Assembly (NCBI GenBank): GCA_944372245.1
Contig: CALVYN010000005.1
Location: 1-41,932, forward strand
Length of the DNA stretch: 41,932 nt
Source of the DNA: an uncultured Bacilli bacterium
GTDB taxonomy: Bacteria > Bacillota_I > Bacilli_A > RFN20 > CAG-288
Reading direction: 5' to 3'
In this document: piece after piece, positions 34,543-41,860 of the stretch
How the letters are laid out: each line of letters opens with the position of its first letter
Position numbering within the stretch: the first letter of the stretch is position 1
Position numbers and translations under genes: made by a program
Notes under the pieces: model-generated
What the model saw: the letters and a program-made list of their open reading frames with translations, nothing else
What the model was told of the DNA's origin: nothing
Databases searched by the model: none

Positions 34543-35210
34543 CTGGGGACCGCCTTGTAGCCCAGGCCGTGGACGGTCACGATATCGAAGCCGTCGCAGG
34601 CGTGGGTCTTCTCCCTGATCTTGGTCATGTAGACATCGACCGTGCGCGAAGAGGTCGAGGTGTCATAGCCCCAGAAGTCCTCCATCAGCTGGGCGCGGGT
34701 GAAGGGCTTGCGGGGGAAGGAGAGGAGCTTGTAGAGGATCTGGAACTCGCGCAGGGTCAGCTTGATGTCGACCCCGTCGACATAGGCGACGTGCTCGTCG
34801 GTGTTCAAAGTCAGATTGCCCATGGTCAGAAGGTGGGCGGCCGCCGAGTCGGCCCGGCGCAGGATCGCCTTGATGCGCATGGCCAGCTCATCGAGGCTGA
34901 AGGGCTTGACCAGATACTCGTCGATACCCACGTCGTAGCCCTTCTTCTTCGACTGGAGGTCCTCGCGGGCGGTGATGAAGACGATGGGCATCTTGACGTC
35001 CGCCGCGCGGATGGCCTTGGCCAGCTCATAGCCGTCCATCCTCGGCATCATGATGTCGGTGATGACCATCTCGAAGTGGCCATCGGCCAGCCTGAGCAGA
35101 GCCTCGCGGCCATCGGCCGCGGCCACCGGCTCATAGCCCTGTCCCCTGAGATAGTTGCAGATGACCTGGAGCAGATTGACGTCATCCTCGACCACGAGAA
35201 TCTTAACCAT
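34539..35210 (-). CDS. OmpR/PhoB-family response regulator
   Basis: A 223-aa transcription factor with an N-terminal receiver (ILVVEDD acidic pocket, phospho-acceptor Asp52 in MVITDIMMPRMDGYEL, conserved Lys in EYLVKPFSLDEL) and a C-terminal winged helix (LTLREFQILYKLLSFPRKPFTRAQLMEDFWGYD to RTVDVYMTKIREK). The start was set at MVKILVVED, preceded by AGGAGG 7 nt upstream; an earlier in-frame Met is embedded upstream of this ribosome site. It is the first gene of the regulator-kinase-small membrane protein operon. A perfect inverted repeat lies about 85 nt upstream, in the intergenic region shared with serS, and could be its operator. Confidence 0.95.
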   Translation of the reverse strand: MVKILVVEDDVNLLQVICNYLRGQGYEPVAAADGREALLRLADGHFEMVITDIMMPRMDGYELAKAIRAADVKMPIVFITAREDLQSKKKGYDVGIDEYLVKPFSLDELAMRIKAILRRADSAAAHLLTMGNLTLNTDEHVAYVDGVDIKLTLREFQILYKLLSFPRKPFTRAQLMEDFWGYDTSTSSRTVDVYMTKIREKTHACDGFDIVTVHGLGYKAVPR

Positions 35211-35294
35211 GCCTTCACCTCCTCGCGCGGACCGTCTCACGCGCTGCTATTTCGGGAAGGATTTTATAACGCTGGGCAGTTTAGACAAATTGGC

Positions 35295-35313
35295 ACCCTA
35301 TGAAATAGGGTGG
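35295..35313. promoter_or_regulatory. Perfect 8-bp inverted repeat between the regulator operon and serS
   Basis: CACCCTATGAAATAGGGTG: 8-bp arms with a 3-nt centre and no T-run on either side. Its location between divergent genes favours a protein-binding operator over a terminator. The response regulator, or a repressor elsewhere, could bind it. Confidence 0.5.
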
Positions 35314-35352
35314 ACTCCGCCGCTTGAGCGCGCCCAATGCCCTGTCTGGCGC

Positions 35353-35358
35353 TATACT
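35353..35358 (+). promoter_or_regulatory. Candidate -10 box for serS
   Basis: TATACT lies 31 nt before the serS start. No good -35 is found at normal spacing, and the leader is too short for a T-box riboswitch. Confidence 0.4.
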
Positions 35359-35389
35359 TATTCGGCAAAAAAGCGAAGGAGTCAGACCC

Positions 35390-36676
35390 ATGCTAGACAT
35401 CAAGTACGTCATCGACCACCTGGATGAGGTGATCGAGAATCTCAGCCACCGCAACGGCGATTACAACTATCTGCGCGAGCTGCCCAAGCTCCAGCAAGAG
35501 AGGGTCGAGCTGATCCAGAAGCGCGACGCCCTGAAGAACGCTAGGAACTCGCTGTCCAAGAAGATCGGCCAGCTGATGGCCCAGGGCCAGAAGGACGAGG
35601 CGGAGGCAATCAAGAAGCAGGTCTCCGACTCCAAGGAGGAGATCGCGCGCGACGACGCTCGCGTCGAGGAGATCGACCAGATCATCAAGGAGACCCTGCT
35701 CAAGACCCCCAACCTGACCGACGCCTCCCTGCCCATCGGCACCGACGACACCTTCAACCGCGTGGAGAAGGTCGTGGGCGAGCCCACCAAGTTCGACTTC
35801 CAGCCCCGCTCCCACTGGGATATCGGCGTGCAGAAGGGCTACTTCGACTTCGACCGCGCCGTCAAGGTCGCCGGCCCCCGCTTCGTCTTCTACAAGGGTC
35901 CCTTCGCCCGCCTCGAGCGCGCCGTGGCCAGCTTCATGCTGGACACCCACATCGCCCACGGATACACCGAGGTCCTCCCTCCCTACCTGGTCAACACCGA
36001 GACCATGACCGGCACCGGCCAGCTACCCAAGTTCGCCGACCAGGCCTACCACGTCGACAACCAGACCGAGGGCAACTACTGGCTGATCCCCACGGCTGAG
36101 GTCCCCGTGACCAACCTCTACCGCGGCGAGATTCTCGACGGGGCCGACCTGCCCATCCGCTACACCGCCTACTCCTCCTGCTACCGCGCCGAGGCCGGCG
36201 CCGCCGGCCGCGACACCCGCGGCATCATCAGAATGCACCAGTTCCAAAAGGTCGAGCTGGTCACCTTCACCAAGCCCGAGGACAGCTTCAAGGAGCTGGA
36301 GCACCTGACCGAGGAGGCCGAGAGGATTCTTGAGCTGCTCAAGCTCCCCTACCGCCGCGTCTGCCTCTCCACCGGCGATGTCGGCTTCAACGCCGCCAAG
36401 TGCTACGACCTCGAGGTCTGGATGCCCTCCTATGAGAACTACAAGGAGATCTCCTCCTGCTCCAACGACACCGACTTCCAGGCCCGCCGCATGTCCATCA
36501 GGTTCAAGCGCACCAAGGACTCCAAGGCCGAGCTGGTCCACACCCTCAACGGCTCCGGTCTGGCCGTCGGCCGCACCGTGGCTGCCATCATCGAGAACTA
36601 CCAGCAGGCTGATGGCACCATCCGCGTCCCCGATGTCCTGGTTCCCTACATGGGCGGAATGACCGTCATCGAGTAG
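35390..36676 (+). CDS. serS: Seryl-tRNA synthetase
   Basis: SerRS charges tRNA-Ser. The 428-aa protein has the N-terminal helical arm (about 30-105, [18 protein letters not shown] then the long Lys/Glu-rich coiled coil) and the class II core. Motif 2 is seen as [28 protein letters not shown] and motif 3 as [19 protein letters not shown]. The length is typical. The start at MLDIKYV has AAGGAG 8 nt upstream; the frame is open further upstream but without family resemblance. A terminator follows, so it is probably a single-gene unit. Confidence 0.97.
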   Translation: MLDIKYVIDHLDEVIENLSHRNGDYNYLRELPKLQQERVELIQKRDALKNARNSLSKKIGQLMAQGQKDEAEAIKKQVSDSKEEIARDDARVEEIDQIIKETLLKTPNLTDASLPIGTDDTFNRVEKVVGEPTKFDFQPRSHWDIGVQKGYFDFDRAVKVAGPRFVFYKGPFARLERAVASFMLDTHIAHGYTEVLPPYLVNTETMTGTGQLPKFADQAYHVDNQTEGNYWLIPTAEVPVTNLYRGEILDGADLPIRYTAYSSCYRAEAGAAGRDTRGIIRMHQFQKVELVTFTKPEDSFKELEHLTEEAERILELLKLPYRRVCLSTGDVGFNAAKCYDLEVWMPSYENYKEISSCSNDTDFQARRMSIRFKRTKDSKAELVHTLNGSGLAVGRTVAAIIENYQQADGTIRVPDVLVPYMGGMTVIE

Positions 36677-36700
36677 GTCAAAGATACATTCAGCAACGTG

Positions 36701-36731
36701 AGAGCGCAGGCGACTGCGCTCTTTTCTATTT
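36701..36731 (+). terminator. Terminator after serS
   Basis: AGAGCGCA and TGCGCTCT form an 8-bp stem around GGCGAC, followed by TTTCTATTTT. Confidence 0.9.
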
Positions 36732-37069
36732 TGATTATGTGTATGAAGATATGAATCGAAGTTTGGATTGTTTGAGATGCTTTTAGAGGGGTGTGAGCTA
36801 CCGTTGAAATGTCTGGTTACGACAATTTCCGGGGCCTTTAATAGGAAAAATAAATAATGCGTTTAGACTTCAAAACATAAAAGCAAGTTTGTTCTGCTTA
36901 TAAAAATTGTGTTTGACTGTTTTTAGGCTTATTTATTAGTCTTTAATTTAATGGCTTTCACTTCAAACTACATGGAATATCCGACTTGAACTTCTTCGGT
37001 TCGTTTAAAAACTATTTGCTCCTATCTATGAGCTATATCAATTTGAACAATACCTAAATATATAGAGTG
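36732..37069. other. AT-rich intergenic region upstream of rpmG
   Basis: About 340 bp of strongly AT-rich DNA with no gene, RNA or repeat that I can support. It ends at the rpmG promoter. Confidence 0.55.
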
Positions 37070-37097
37070 TTTACATTGTCCCGGCTCGTGCTAGAAT
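37070..37097 (+). promoter_or_regulatory. Promoter of rpmG-secE-nusG
   Basis: -35 TTTACA (37070-37075) and -10 TAGAAT (37092-37097) are separated by 16 nt. Transcription should begin near 37104, just before the leader hairpin. Confidence 0.7.
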
Positions 37098-37105
37098 TAC
37101 CAAGG

Positions 37106-37134
37106 TTTTAAAGGCTCGGAAGAGCCTTTTAAAA
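37106..37134 (+). promoter_or_regulatory. Leader hairpin before rpmG
   Basis: TTTTAAAGGCTC and GAGCCTTTTAAAA form a 12-bp stem with one bulged T and a GGAA tetraloop. It lies in the first 35 nt of the predicted transcript, ending 19 nt before the rpmG start. It could act as a 5' mRNA stabiliser or an attenuator; only the structure is seen. Confidence 0.6.
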
Positions 37135-37152
37135 TGCCGAAAGGAGGCGGGC

Positions 37153-37299
37153 ATGCGAATCAAGGTTATTCTGCAGTGCACTGAGTGCATGGCTCGCAAC
37201 TACACGATCGAGAAGCAGAAGGGCGACACGAAGAGATTCGAGATGAAGAAGTTCTGCCCGACCTGCGGAAGACACACCCTACACAGGGAAACCAGGTAA
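37153..37299 (+). CDS. rpmG: 50S ribosomal protein L33
   Basis: A 48-aa ribosomal protein of the zinc-binding L33 type: QCTEC at residues 8-12 and [15 protein letters not shown] at the end give the CxxC...CxxC pair. The ribosome site AAAGGAGG lies 6 nt upstream. Its position before secE and nusG is conserved across Bacillota. Zinc-containing L33 forms are often swapped for zinc-free paralogues under zinc limitation; no second copy is in the window. Confidence 0.95.
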   Translation: MRIKVILQCTECMARNYTIEKQKGDTKRFEMKKFCPTCGRHTLHRETR

Positions 37300-37312
37300 G
37301 GAGCGACCATCC

Positions 37313-37576
37313 ATGAAAAAGATCAGCCGGTATTTCAAGGGTGTGGCCGAGGAGGCCCACCGCGTCCGCTGGCCCAGCGGCAAGGAGCTGTGGAAGGCGG
37401 TAGCCATCGTCGTGGTCATCACCGTCATCTGCTGTCTGGTCCTGCTGCTGTCCGACTATGTTGCCTACCTCATGCGGGACGCCTTCCAGCAGCAGATTCC
37501 CAACTCTTCAACCGACAGCAGCACCAGCGCTGCTGTCGCATCCGCCTTCCGTCCCCTCATCAGGCTATTCAGGTAA
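37313..37576 (+). CDS. secE: Preprotein translocase subunit SecE
   Basis: An 87-aa single-helix subunit of the SecYEG channel. The amphipathic N-terminal helix with the conserved VRWPSGKELWKAV motif (about 18-31) precedes one transmembrane helix (about 30-52). The C-terminal Ser/Thr tail of about 30 residues is longer than in many SecE proteins. The ribosome site AAGGAG is 9 nt upstream; rpmG is 13 nt before it and nusG 22 nt after it. Confidence 0.94.
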   Translation: MKKISRYFKGVAEEAHRVRWPSGKELWKAVAIVVVITVICCLVLLLSDYVAYLMRDAFQQQIPNSSTDSSTSAAVASAFRPLIRLFR

Positions 37577-37598
37577 TCAAGCAAGGAGAGAGATTCAA

Positions 37599-38267
37599 AT
37601 GTTCGACGAGAATGAAGATGTGAAGCAGGAGGAGACCTCCTCCGCTGAGCAGGCGCCCCAGGAGACTGCGGCGTCCGACCTGACCAAGGACACCGACCTG
37701 GACCGCCAGGACTATCAGTGGTACGTGGTCAACACCTACACGGGCCGCGAGCGCGCCGTGCGCGACTCGCTGGAGAACCGGTCCAAGAACCTCAACTTCT
37801 CCAACCTGATCCGCCGCATCATCGTGGCCGAGTATGAGGACCCCGTCATCAAGGACGGCAAGCCCGTCACCGACAAGAAGACCGGCGCGCCCAAGTTCAA
37901 GATCAAGAACTACTACCCCGGCTACGTCTTCATCGAGATGAAGATGTCCGACGAGGCCTGGTACATGGTTCGTAACACCCCGGATGTCACCGGCTTCGTC
38001 GGCTCCTCCGGTAAGGGTACCAAGCCCTTCCCCATCCCCCGCGCGGAGATCGAGCCCATCCTCAAGAAGCTCAAGATCGCCGACTGGGACTACTTCTCCG
38101 ACTACAAGGTCGGCGACATGGTCAAGATTCTCTCCGGCGCCTTCGAGGACAACGAGGGTCCGATCATCAGCGTCAACTCGCAGACCCAGGAGGTCTCCGT
38201 CAACATCACCTTCTTCGGCCGTCCCACTCCGATCGTCGCCCGCTTCGACGAGATCGAGAAGATCTAG
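37599..38267 (+). CDS. nusG: Transcription termination/antitermination protein NusG
   Basis: NusG binds RNA polymerase and modulates pausing and termination. The 222-aa protein has an acidic N-terminal extension of about 38 residues, then the NGN domain starting at QWYVVNTYTGRERAVRDSL and including the YYPGYVFIEM motif, and a KOW domain (KVGDMVKILSGAFEDNEGPI). A small insertion of about eight residues (around 84-100, DGKPVTDKKTGAPK) separates two NGN strands compared with E. coli NusG. The start at MFDENED has AAGGAG about 12 nt upstream. Confidence 0.96.
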   Translation: MFDENEDVKQEETSSAEQAPQETAASDLTKDTDLDRQDYQWYVVNTYTGRERAVRDSLENRSKNLNFSNLIRRIIVAEYEDPVIKDGKPVTDKKTGAPKFKIKNYYPGYVFIEMKMSDEAWYMVRNTPDVTGFVGSSGKGTKPFPIPRAEIEPILKKLKIADWDYFSDYKVGDMVKILSGAFEDNEGPIISVNSQTQEVSVNITFFGRPTPIVARFDEIEKI

Positions 38268-38274
38268 TTCATCA

Positions 38275-38302
38275 GGTGGCCGCAAGGCCACCATTTATTG
38301 TT
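38275..38302 (+). terminator. Terminator after nusG
   Basis: GGTGGCC and GGCCACC form a 7-bp stem around GCAA, followed by ATTTATTGTT. Confidence 0.85.
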
Positions 38303-38362
38303 GGCGATTTTGATTAAACCGCCTCGATTGCTAACATTATCCAAAATAAGGAGCAAACCGCT

Positions 38363-39313
38363 TTGGATACAGAGAGAAAGACTATCGCTCTGATCGTCCC
38401 CTGCTACAACGAGGAGGAGACCATCGAGAGCTTCGTGAGCGCCTGCGACCGCTTCCTGGCGCCGCTGAAGGACCGCTACGCCTTCTGCACCATCCTGGTC
38501 GATGACGGGTCGAAGGACCGCAGCCTGAAGATCATGAAGAAGCTGGCCAAGACCCGGGATGATATCCGCTACATCTCCTTCTCCAAGAACGGAGGCAAGG
38601 AGATGGCCCTCTATGCGGGCTATTCCGCCGCTCTGAAGATCGGGGCCAGCGCCTCTATCACCATGGATGTCGACCTCCAGGATCCCCCCGAGCTCATCCC
38701 CCAGTTCATCCAGGCCTGGGAGGAGGGATACGAGTACATCTACGCCCACATGCGGGGCCGCAAGGGCCAGAGCTTCGCCAAGCGCTTCTTCTCGGACAAC
38801 TACTACCGCGTCTTCCGTCTGCTGACCGGCGACAAGAAGATCGAGTCGGGCGACCGCGACTACGCCATGATGGACCGCAAGGTCCTCGCGGCCTTCGTCA
38901 GCCTCAGGGACCGGACCAGATTCAACCGCGGCATCGCCGACTTCGTCGGCTTCAAGCGCAAGCGGATCGACTACGACTACACCGAGAGGGTGGCCGGCAG
39001 CAGCAAGTTCAACATCAAGAGACTTCTCAAGTACGCCTATCAGTCCTTCGTCGAGTTCGGCCATATCGACCGTCTGATTCCCGATCTCTTCATCATCCTG
39101 AGCGTCCTGGGCCTAGTCACATTCATCATCCTCGGACCTCTGGTCTCCTGGTTCTCGTTCCTGCCTCTGGCCCTGTTCGCCCTGACCCTGGTCATCTCCA
39201 TCCTGGCCCGGGTCATCATCAGCCTGCTTTATGAGATCAGGGACGAGAGTCGGCGCCGGCCCTTCTTCTTCATCGCGGACACCAATATCGAAGATCTCGA
39301 TTTCGACTGGTAA
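38363..39313 (+). CDS. Polyprenol-phosphate glycosyltransferase (GT2, GtrB/DPM1-like)
   Basis: A 316-aa family 2 transferase that probably moves a sugar from a nucleotide donor to a lipid carrier phosphate. Motifs visible are IALIVPCYNEEETI (donor site), LVDDGSKDRS, MDVDLQDPPELI (DxD-like metal site) and the GtrB-type SGDRDYAMMDRKV and RIDYDYTERVAGSSKFNIKRLLKYA. Two C-terminal transmembrane helices (about 236-258 and 266-288) anchor it. The start codon is TTG, with AAGGAG 9 nt upstream. It stands alone between the nusG terminator and a tRNA gene. Confidence 0.9.
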   Translation: MDTERKTIALIVPCYNEEETIESFVSACDRFLAPLKDRYAFCTILVDDGSKDRSLKIMKKLAKTRDDIRYISFSKNGGKEMALYAGYSAALKIGASASITMDVDLQDPPELIPQFIQAWEEGYEYIYAHMRGRKGQSFAKRFFSDNYYRVFRLLTGDKKIESGDRDYAMMDRKVLAAFVSLRDRTRFNRGIADFVGFKRKRIDYDYTERVAGSSKFNIKRLLKYAYQSFVEFGHIDRLIPDLFIILSVLGLVTFIILGPLVSWFSFLPLALFALTLVISILARVIISLLYEIRDESRRRPFFFIADTNIEDLDFDW

Positions 39314-39336
39314 ATCGACACGACCTATCTGCTGTA

Positions 39337-39345
39337 TGCTATACT
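39337..39345 (+). promoter_or_regulatory. Extended -10 promoter of tRNA-Ala
   Basis: TGCTATACT is an extended -10 (TGn plus TATACT) ending 11 nt before the tRNA. A TTGACA-like TCGACA is at 39315-39320, with a rather long 19-nt spacing, which an extended -10 tolerates. Confidence 0.65.
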
Positions 39346-39356
39346 CTCCCTCTGCC

Positions 39357-39432
39357 GGGGCTGTAGCTCAGCTGGGAGAGCGTATCGTTCGCAACGATGA
39401 GGTCGCGGGTTCGATCCCCGTCAGCTCCACCA
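39357..39432 (+). tRNA. tRNA-Ala(CGC)
   Basis: A 76-nt cloverleaf with encoded CCA. The acceptor stem GGGGCTG/CAGCTCC includes the G3·U70 pair that specifies alanine. The D-arm is GCTC/GAGC, the anticodon stem TATCG/CGATG holds loop TTCGCAA (anticodon CGC, reads GCG), and the T-arm is GCGGG/CCCGT-like with TTCGATC. It is a single gene with its own promoter and terminator. Confidence 0.96.
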
Positions 39433-39446
39433 TTATCGAAGATGAG

Positions 39447-39476
39447 ACCTGATTTCCTCGGGAGTCAGGTTTTTTT
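39447..39476 (+). terminator. Terminator of tRNA-Ala
   Basis: ACCTGA and TCAGGT form a 6-bp stem with a 12-nt loop, followed by six T. Confidence 0.88.
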
Positions 39477-39687
39477 CTATATCTTCGATGATAGAGAGCT
39501 CAAAACTTGAGCTCTGTGATGCGATCAAATGAATGTCTCTATCGCTTCTATAAAAGAGAAAGCTGGATTTCTCAAACACATAATTCAACTCTCGATCAAA
39601 GATTTAGATAAAGCTAGAGTTGTCTTTACTTTGCCTTATGTGAGAGCTCGTCTCATCATCTTCCTGTGAGAAGGAGAGAAGAGGTAG

Positions 39688-40041
39688 ATGAATATCTATA
39701 TCAACGGACAGAAGGTGAACTTCAAGCCGGTCGACAACGAAGCGACCCGTGCTATAGAGAAGAGATTGGAAAAGGGCGATATCGCCTGTGTAGCAGAGGA
39801 TTACGGCGGCTTCGAAAAGGTTGGGGAGTTAGGGTTTAGCCTGCCTAGGAAGGATGCGTACATCACCACGGGTCCCGGCGATGTCGTCCTCTATCTCGGC
39901 TCTCGCATCTGCTTCTACTACGCGAGGAACAGCTGGGACTTCACCCGCCTAGGCAAGCTGGTCGGATACACGACCAGCGAGCTGAAGAAGATCCTCAGAG
40001 CGGGCCAGGGAGATATCGAGGTCAGAATCAGCAAGAACTAA
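39688..40041 (+). CDS. Cyclophilin-like fold protein
   Basis: A 117-aa cytoplasmic protein resembling the short bacterial cyclophilin-like family: MNIYINGQKVNFKPVDNEATRAIEKRL, then GFEKVGELGFSLPRKDAYITTGPGDVVLYLGSRICFYYARNSWDFTRLGKLV. This GDVVLYxGxxxxxyY...nsWdfTrLGki pattern is typical of that family. Proteins of this type lack established prolyl-isomerase activity and the role is unknown. The ribosome site GAAGAGG is close to the ATG. No clear operon partner; the DUF1349 gene follows after 47 nt. Confidence 0.75.
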   Translation: MNIYINGQKVNFKPVDNEATRAIEKRLEKGDIACVAEDYGGFEKVGELGFSLPRKDAYITTGPGDVVLYLGSRICFYYARNSWDFTRLGKLVGYTTSELKKILRAGQGDIEVRISKN

Positions 40042-40088
40042 TTCCGATAGAATCCTAGGTGACGCTCATCAAACCCAGGAGGATGGAT

Positions 40089-40700
40089 ATGAGATTGAAT
40101 ACCGGGGCCCTCGAGTGGACCCGTGCGCCTGAGAGCTACACGATCTCAGAGGACCGCATCGAGATCGTGACAAAACCCCACACGGACCTGTGGCAGCGCA
40201 CCTACTATCACTTCCGCAACGACAGCGCTCCGGTCCTTCAGATGGCGACCGATGAGAGGTATTTCTCCTTCATCGTGAAGACCGAATTCGCGGACAGCCA
40301 TCATCGCTTCGACCAGTGCGGCGTGGTCCTCTATCTGGATAGCGAGAACTGGATCAAGGGCTCGATCGAGTATGAGAACGACAGGTTCCAGCACCTGGGG
40401 AGCGTAGTGACCAACCACGGCTACTCCGACTGGGCCACGACCGAGATCCCCGCCTCCATCAAATCCATGTGGTATCGCCTCAGCCGCCGCGAGGACGACT
40501 ACTGCATCGAGTGCTCCGAGGATGGTGTGACCTTCCACCAGATGCGAGTCTGCCACCTCCACGAAGGCAAGGGGACCATCCGCTTCGGCATCTATGCCTG
40601 CAGCCCGGAGGACTCCTCCTTCCACGCCGTCTTCACCCACATGGAGTTGACCGAGTGCAAGTGGTTGGCCCACGACGGTCAAAAGCCTGACGAGGAGTAG
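40089..40700 (+). CDS. DUF1349 family protein
   Basis: A 203-aa protein that appears to be one concanavalin-like beta-sandwich domain. The segments DLWQRTYYHFRNDSAPVL, FSFIVKTEF, RFDQCGVVLYLDSENWIKGSIEYEND and GKGTIRFGIYACSPE match the DUF1349 pattern (DQ.G.ml..d...WiK...E and G.yacsP...f.v.F). Some members are annotated as regulators or as carbohydrate-binding, without firm biochemical support. The start was chosen at MRLNTG because AGGAGG is 6 nt upstream; an ATG two codons earlier directly abuts the ribosome site. Confidence 0.85.
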   Translation: MRLNTGALEWTRAPESYTISEDRIEIVTKPHTDLWQRTYYHFRNDSAPVLQMATDERYFSFIVKTEFADSHHRFDQCGVVLYLDSENWIKGSIEYENDRFQHLGSVVTNHGYSDWATTEIPASIKSMWYRLSRREDDYCIECSEDGVTFHQMRVCHLHEGKGTIRFGIYACSPEDSSFHAVFTHMELTECKWLAHDGQKPDEE

Positions 40701-40744
40701 GAAGATCTAGCTCTTCGATTCAGAATGGATTTCGACCTGTAGAG

Positions 40745-40775
40745 ACCTCGAGCCAGACGGCTCGAGGTTTTCTGT
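40745..40775 (+). terminator. Terminator after the DUF1349 gene
   Basis: ACCTCGAGCC and GGCTCGAGGT form a 10-bp stem around AGAC, followed by TTTCTGTT. Confidence 0.92.
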
Positions 40776-40794
40776 TGAATATCTTTCAGGTGGC

Positions 40795-40800
40795 TATAAT
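40795..40800 (+). promoter_or_regulatory. Candidate -10 box for the Pr6Pr-like gene
   Basis: A perfect TATAAT 28 nt before the start codon. A TTGAAT -35 candidate at 40775-40780 has only 14 nt spacing, which is short. Confidence 0.5.
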
Positions 40801-40828
40801 TATCACCCGGTCCAAACAGGAGCACAAA

Positions 40829-41494
40829 ATGATCAAATCTCGTCCACTCCAGATCGTCTATCGGGCGATATATCTCATCCTCATGGTCCTCGCTATCGCC
40901 GATTCCCTGGGAGCCTTCTCAGGCATTCCTAACCCCTCCTTCTACGTCTACTACACCAACCAGAGCAACTACATCTGCACCCTGGTCGCCCTCTTCGAGC
41001 TGATCTTCGGCATCGTCATGGTCGCCAGAGGTAAAAAGCAGGGCACGGAGAGCCCCCTGTCCGCCCTGAAGTTCCTCTCTGCCGTGTGGATCCTCATCAC
41101 CTGCTGCGTCTACAACGTCCTCCTGGGTGACATCACTGATCCCAGCTACTGGAGCGACTTCTCCAACGTCATCCTCCACCTGGTCGGCCCCATCCTCTTC
41201 ATCCTGGACTTCATCCTCTTCACCAAGCCTCGGTCGATCAAGTTGCACGACACTGCTCTGGTGGTCGTCTACCCCTACCTCTACGTCATCTTCATCCTGG
41301 TCCGTGCGGTGCTGATTGATCCTAACAGCACCGATGTCCTCTATCCCTACTTCTTCCTGGATGCGGGCGCTGAGGGCTATGCCTACGTCTTCATCTACGT
41401 CCTCGCCCTCTCGGCCGTATTCATCGCTCTCGCTCTGCTCTTCACCCTCATCAACCATCTGACCGGCCGCAGAGAGAAGAAGGTTCTGCTGTAG
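40829..41494 (+). CDS. Pr6Pr-like integral membrane protein
   Basis: A 221-aa protein with about six transmembrane helices (near 9-31, 45-70, 83-105, 118-137, 150-170 and 188-213). The pattern FYVYYTNQSNYICTLVALFELIFG, VILHLVGPILFILDFILF and YPYLYVIFILVRA, plus a late YPYFFLDAGAEGYAYV, matches the Pr6Pr/FAR-17a/AIG1-like membrane family. The function in bacteria is not established. The start was set at MIKSRPLQ with CAGGAG 6 nt upstream; the predicted -10 box lies inside the upstream extension of the frame, which argues against a longer protein. Confidence 0.8.
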   Translation: MIKSRPLQIVYRAIYLILMVLAIADSLGAFSGIPNPSFYVYYTNQSNYICTLVALFELIFGIVMVARGKKQGTESPLSALKFLSAVWILITCCVYNVLLGDITDPSYWSDFSNVILHLVGPILFILDFILFTKPRSIKLHDTALVVVYPYLYVIFILVRAVLIDPNSTDVLYPYFFLDAGAEGYAYVFIYVLALSAVFIALALLFTLINHLTGRREKKVLL

Positions 41495-41501
41495 AGAAAA
41501 G

Positions 41502-41544
41502 CTGGAGCAGTCTCGGATTACCCCTGAGAATGTTCCAGTTTTTT
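41502..41544 (+). terminator. Terminator after the Pr6Pr-like gene
   Basis: An imperfect stem (CTGGA, CA, TCTC paired with GAGA, TG, TCCAG, with two symmetric mismatches) is followed by six T. Confidence 0.8.
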
Positions 41545-41860
41545 GATGGGAAATTCTGATAGAGATAGTGGTTAGAAAGCTCGTGGTGTTTGTGAGGATA
41601 GGGTGGTTAATAAATTAGGGGTGGTCGATAGTTTTTGTACAGGGAAGAACATAATCCATGTACCAGAAAGGATTATGTGCGAAACATTTTCTCTGGAGTT
41701 GGCTTTTAAATCCATCTCTCGGTTGAATAATCGCGAATATAAAGTGGCTAAAGAATTTTAAAAAAGGAAATAAGCAACTTTTATTTAGTTATTCAAATAA
41801 GAGAGTACTAAATATCAAAAATGAATCTAATCGGATTCAAAAAGCCATCAAAAACTGATA
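41545..41860. other. AT-rich intergenic region before an IS end
   Basis: About 315 bp, strongly AT-rich, without a supportable gene, up to the presumed insertion-sequence end. Confidence 0.5.

Noticed and set aside
35241-35389. T-box riboswitch upstream of serS
   Set aside because: The leader after the -10 box is too short, and no T-box sequence (AGGGTGGNACCGCG-like) is present.
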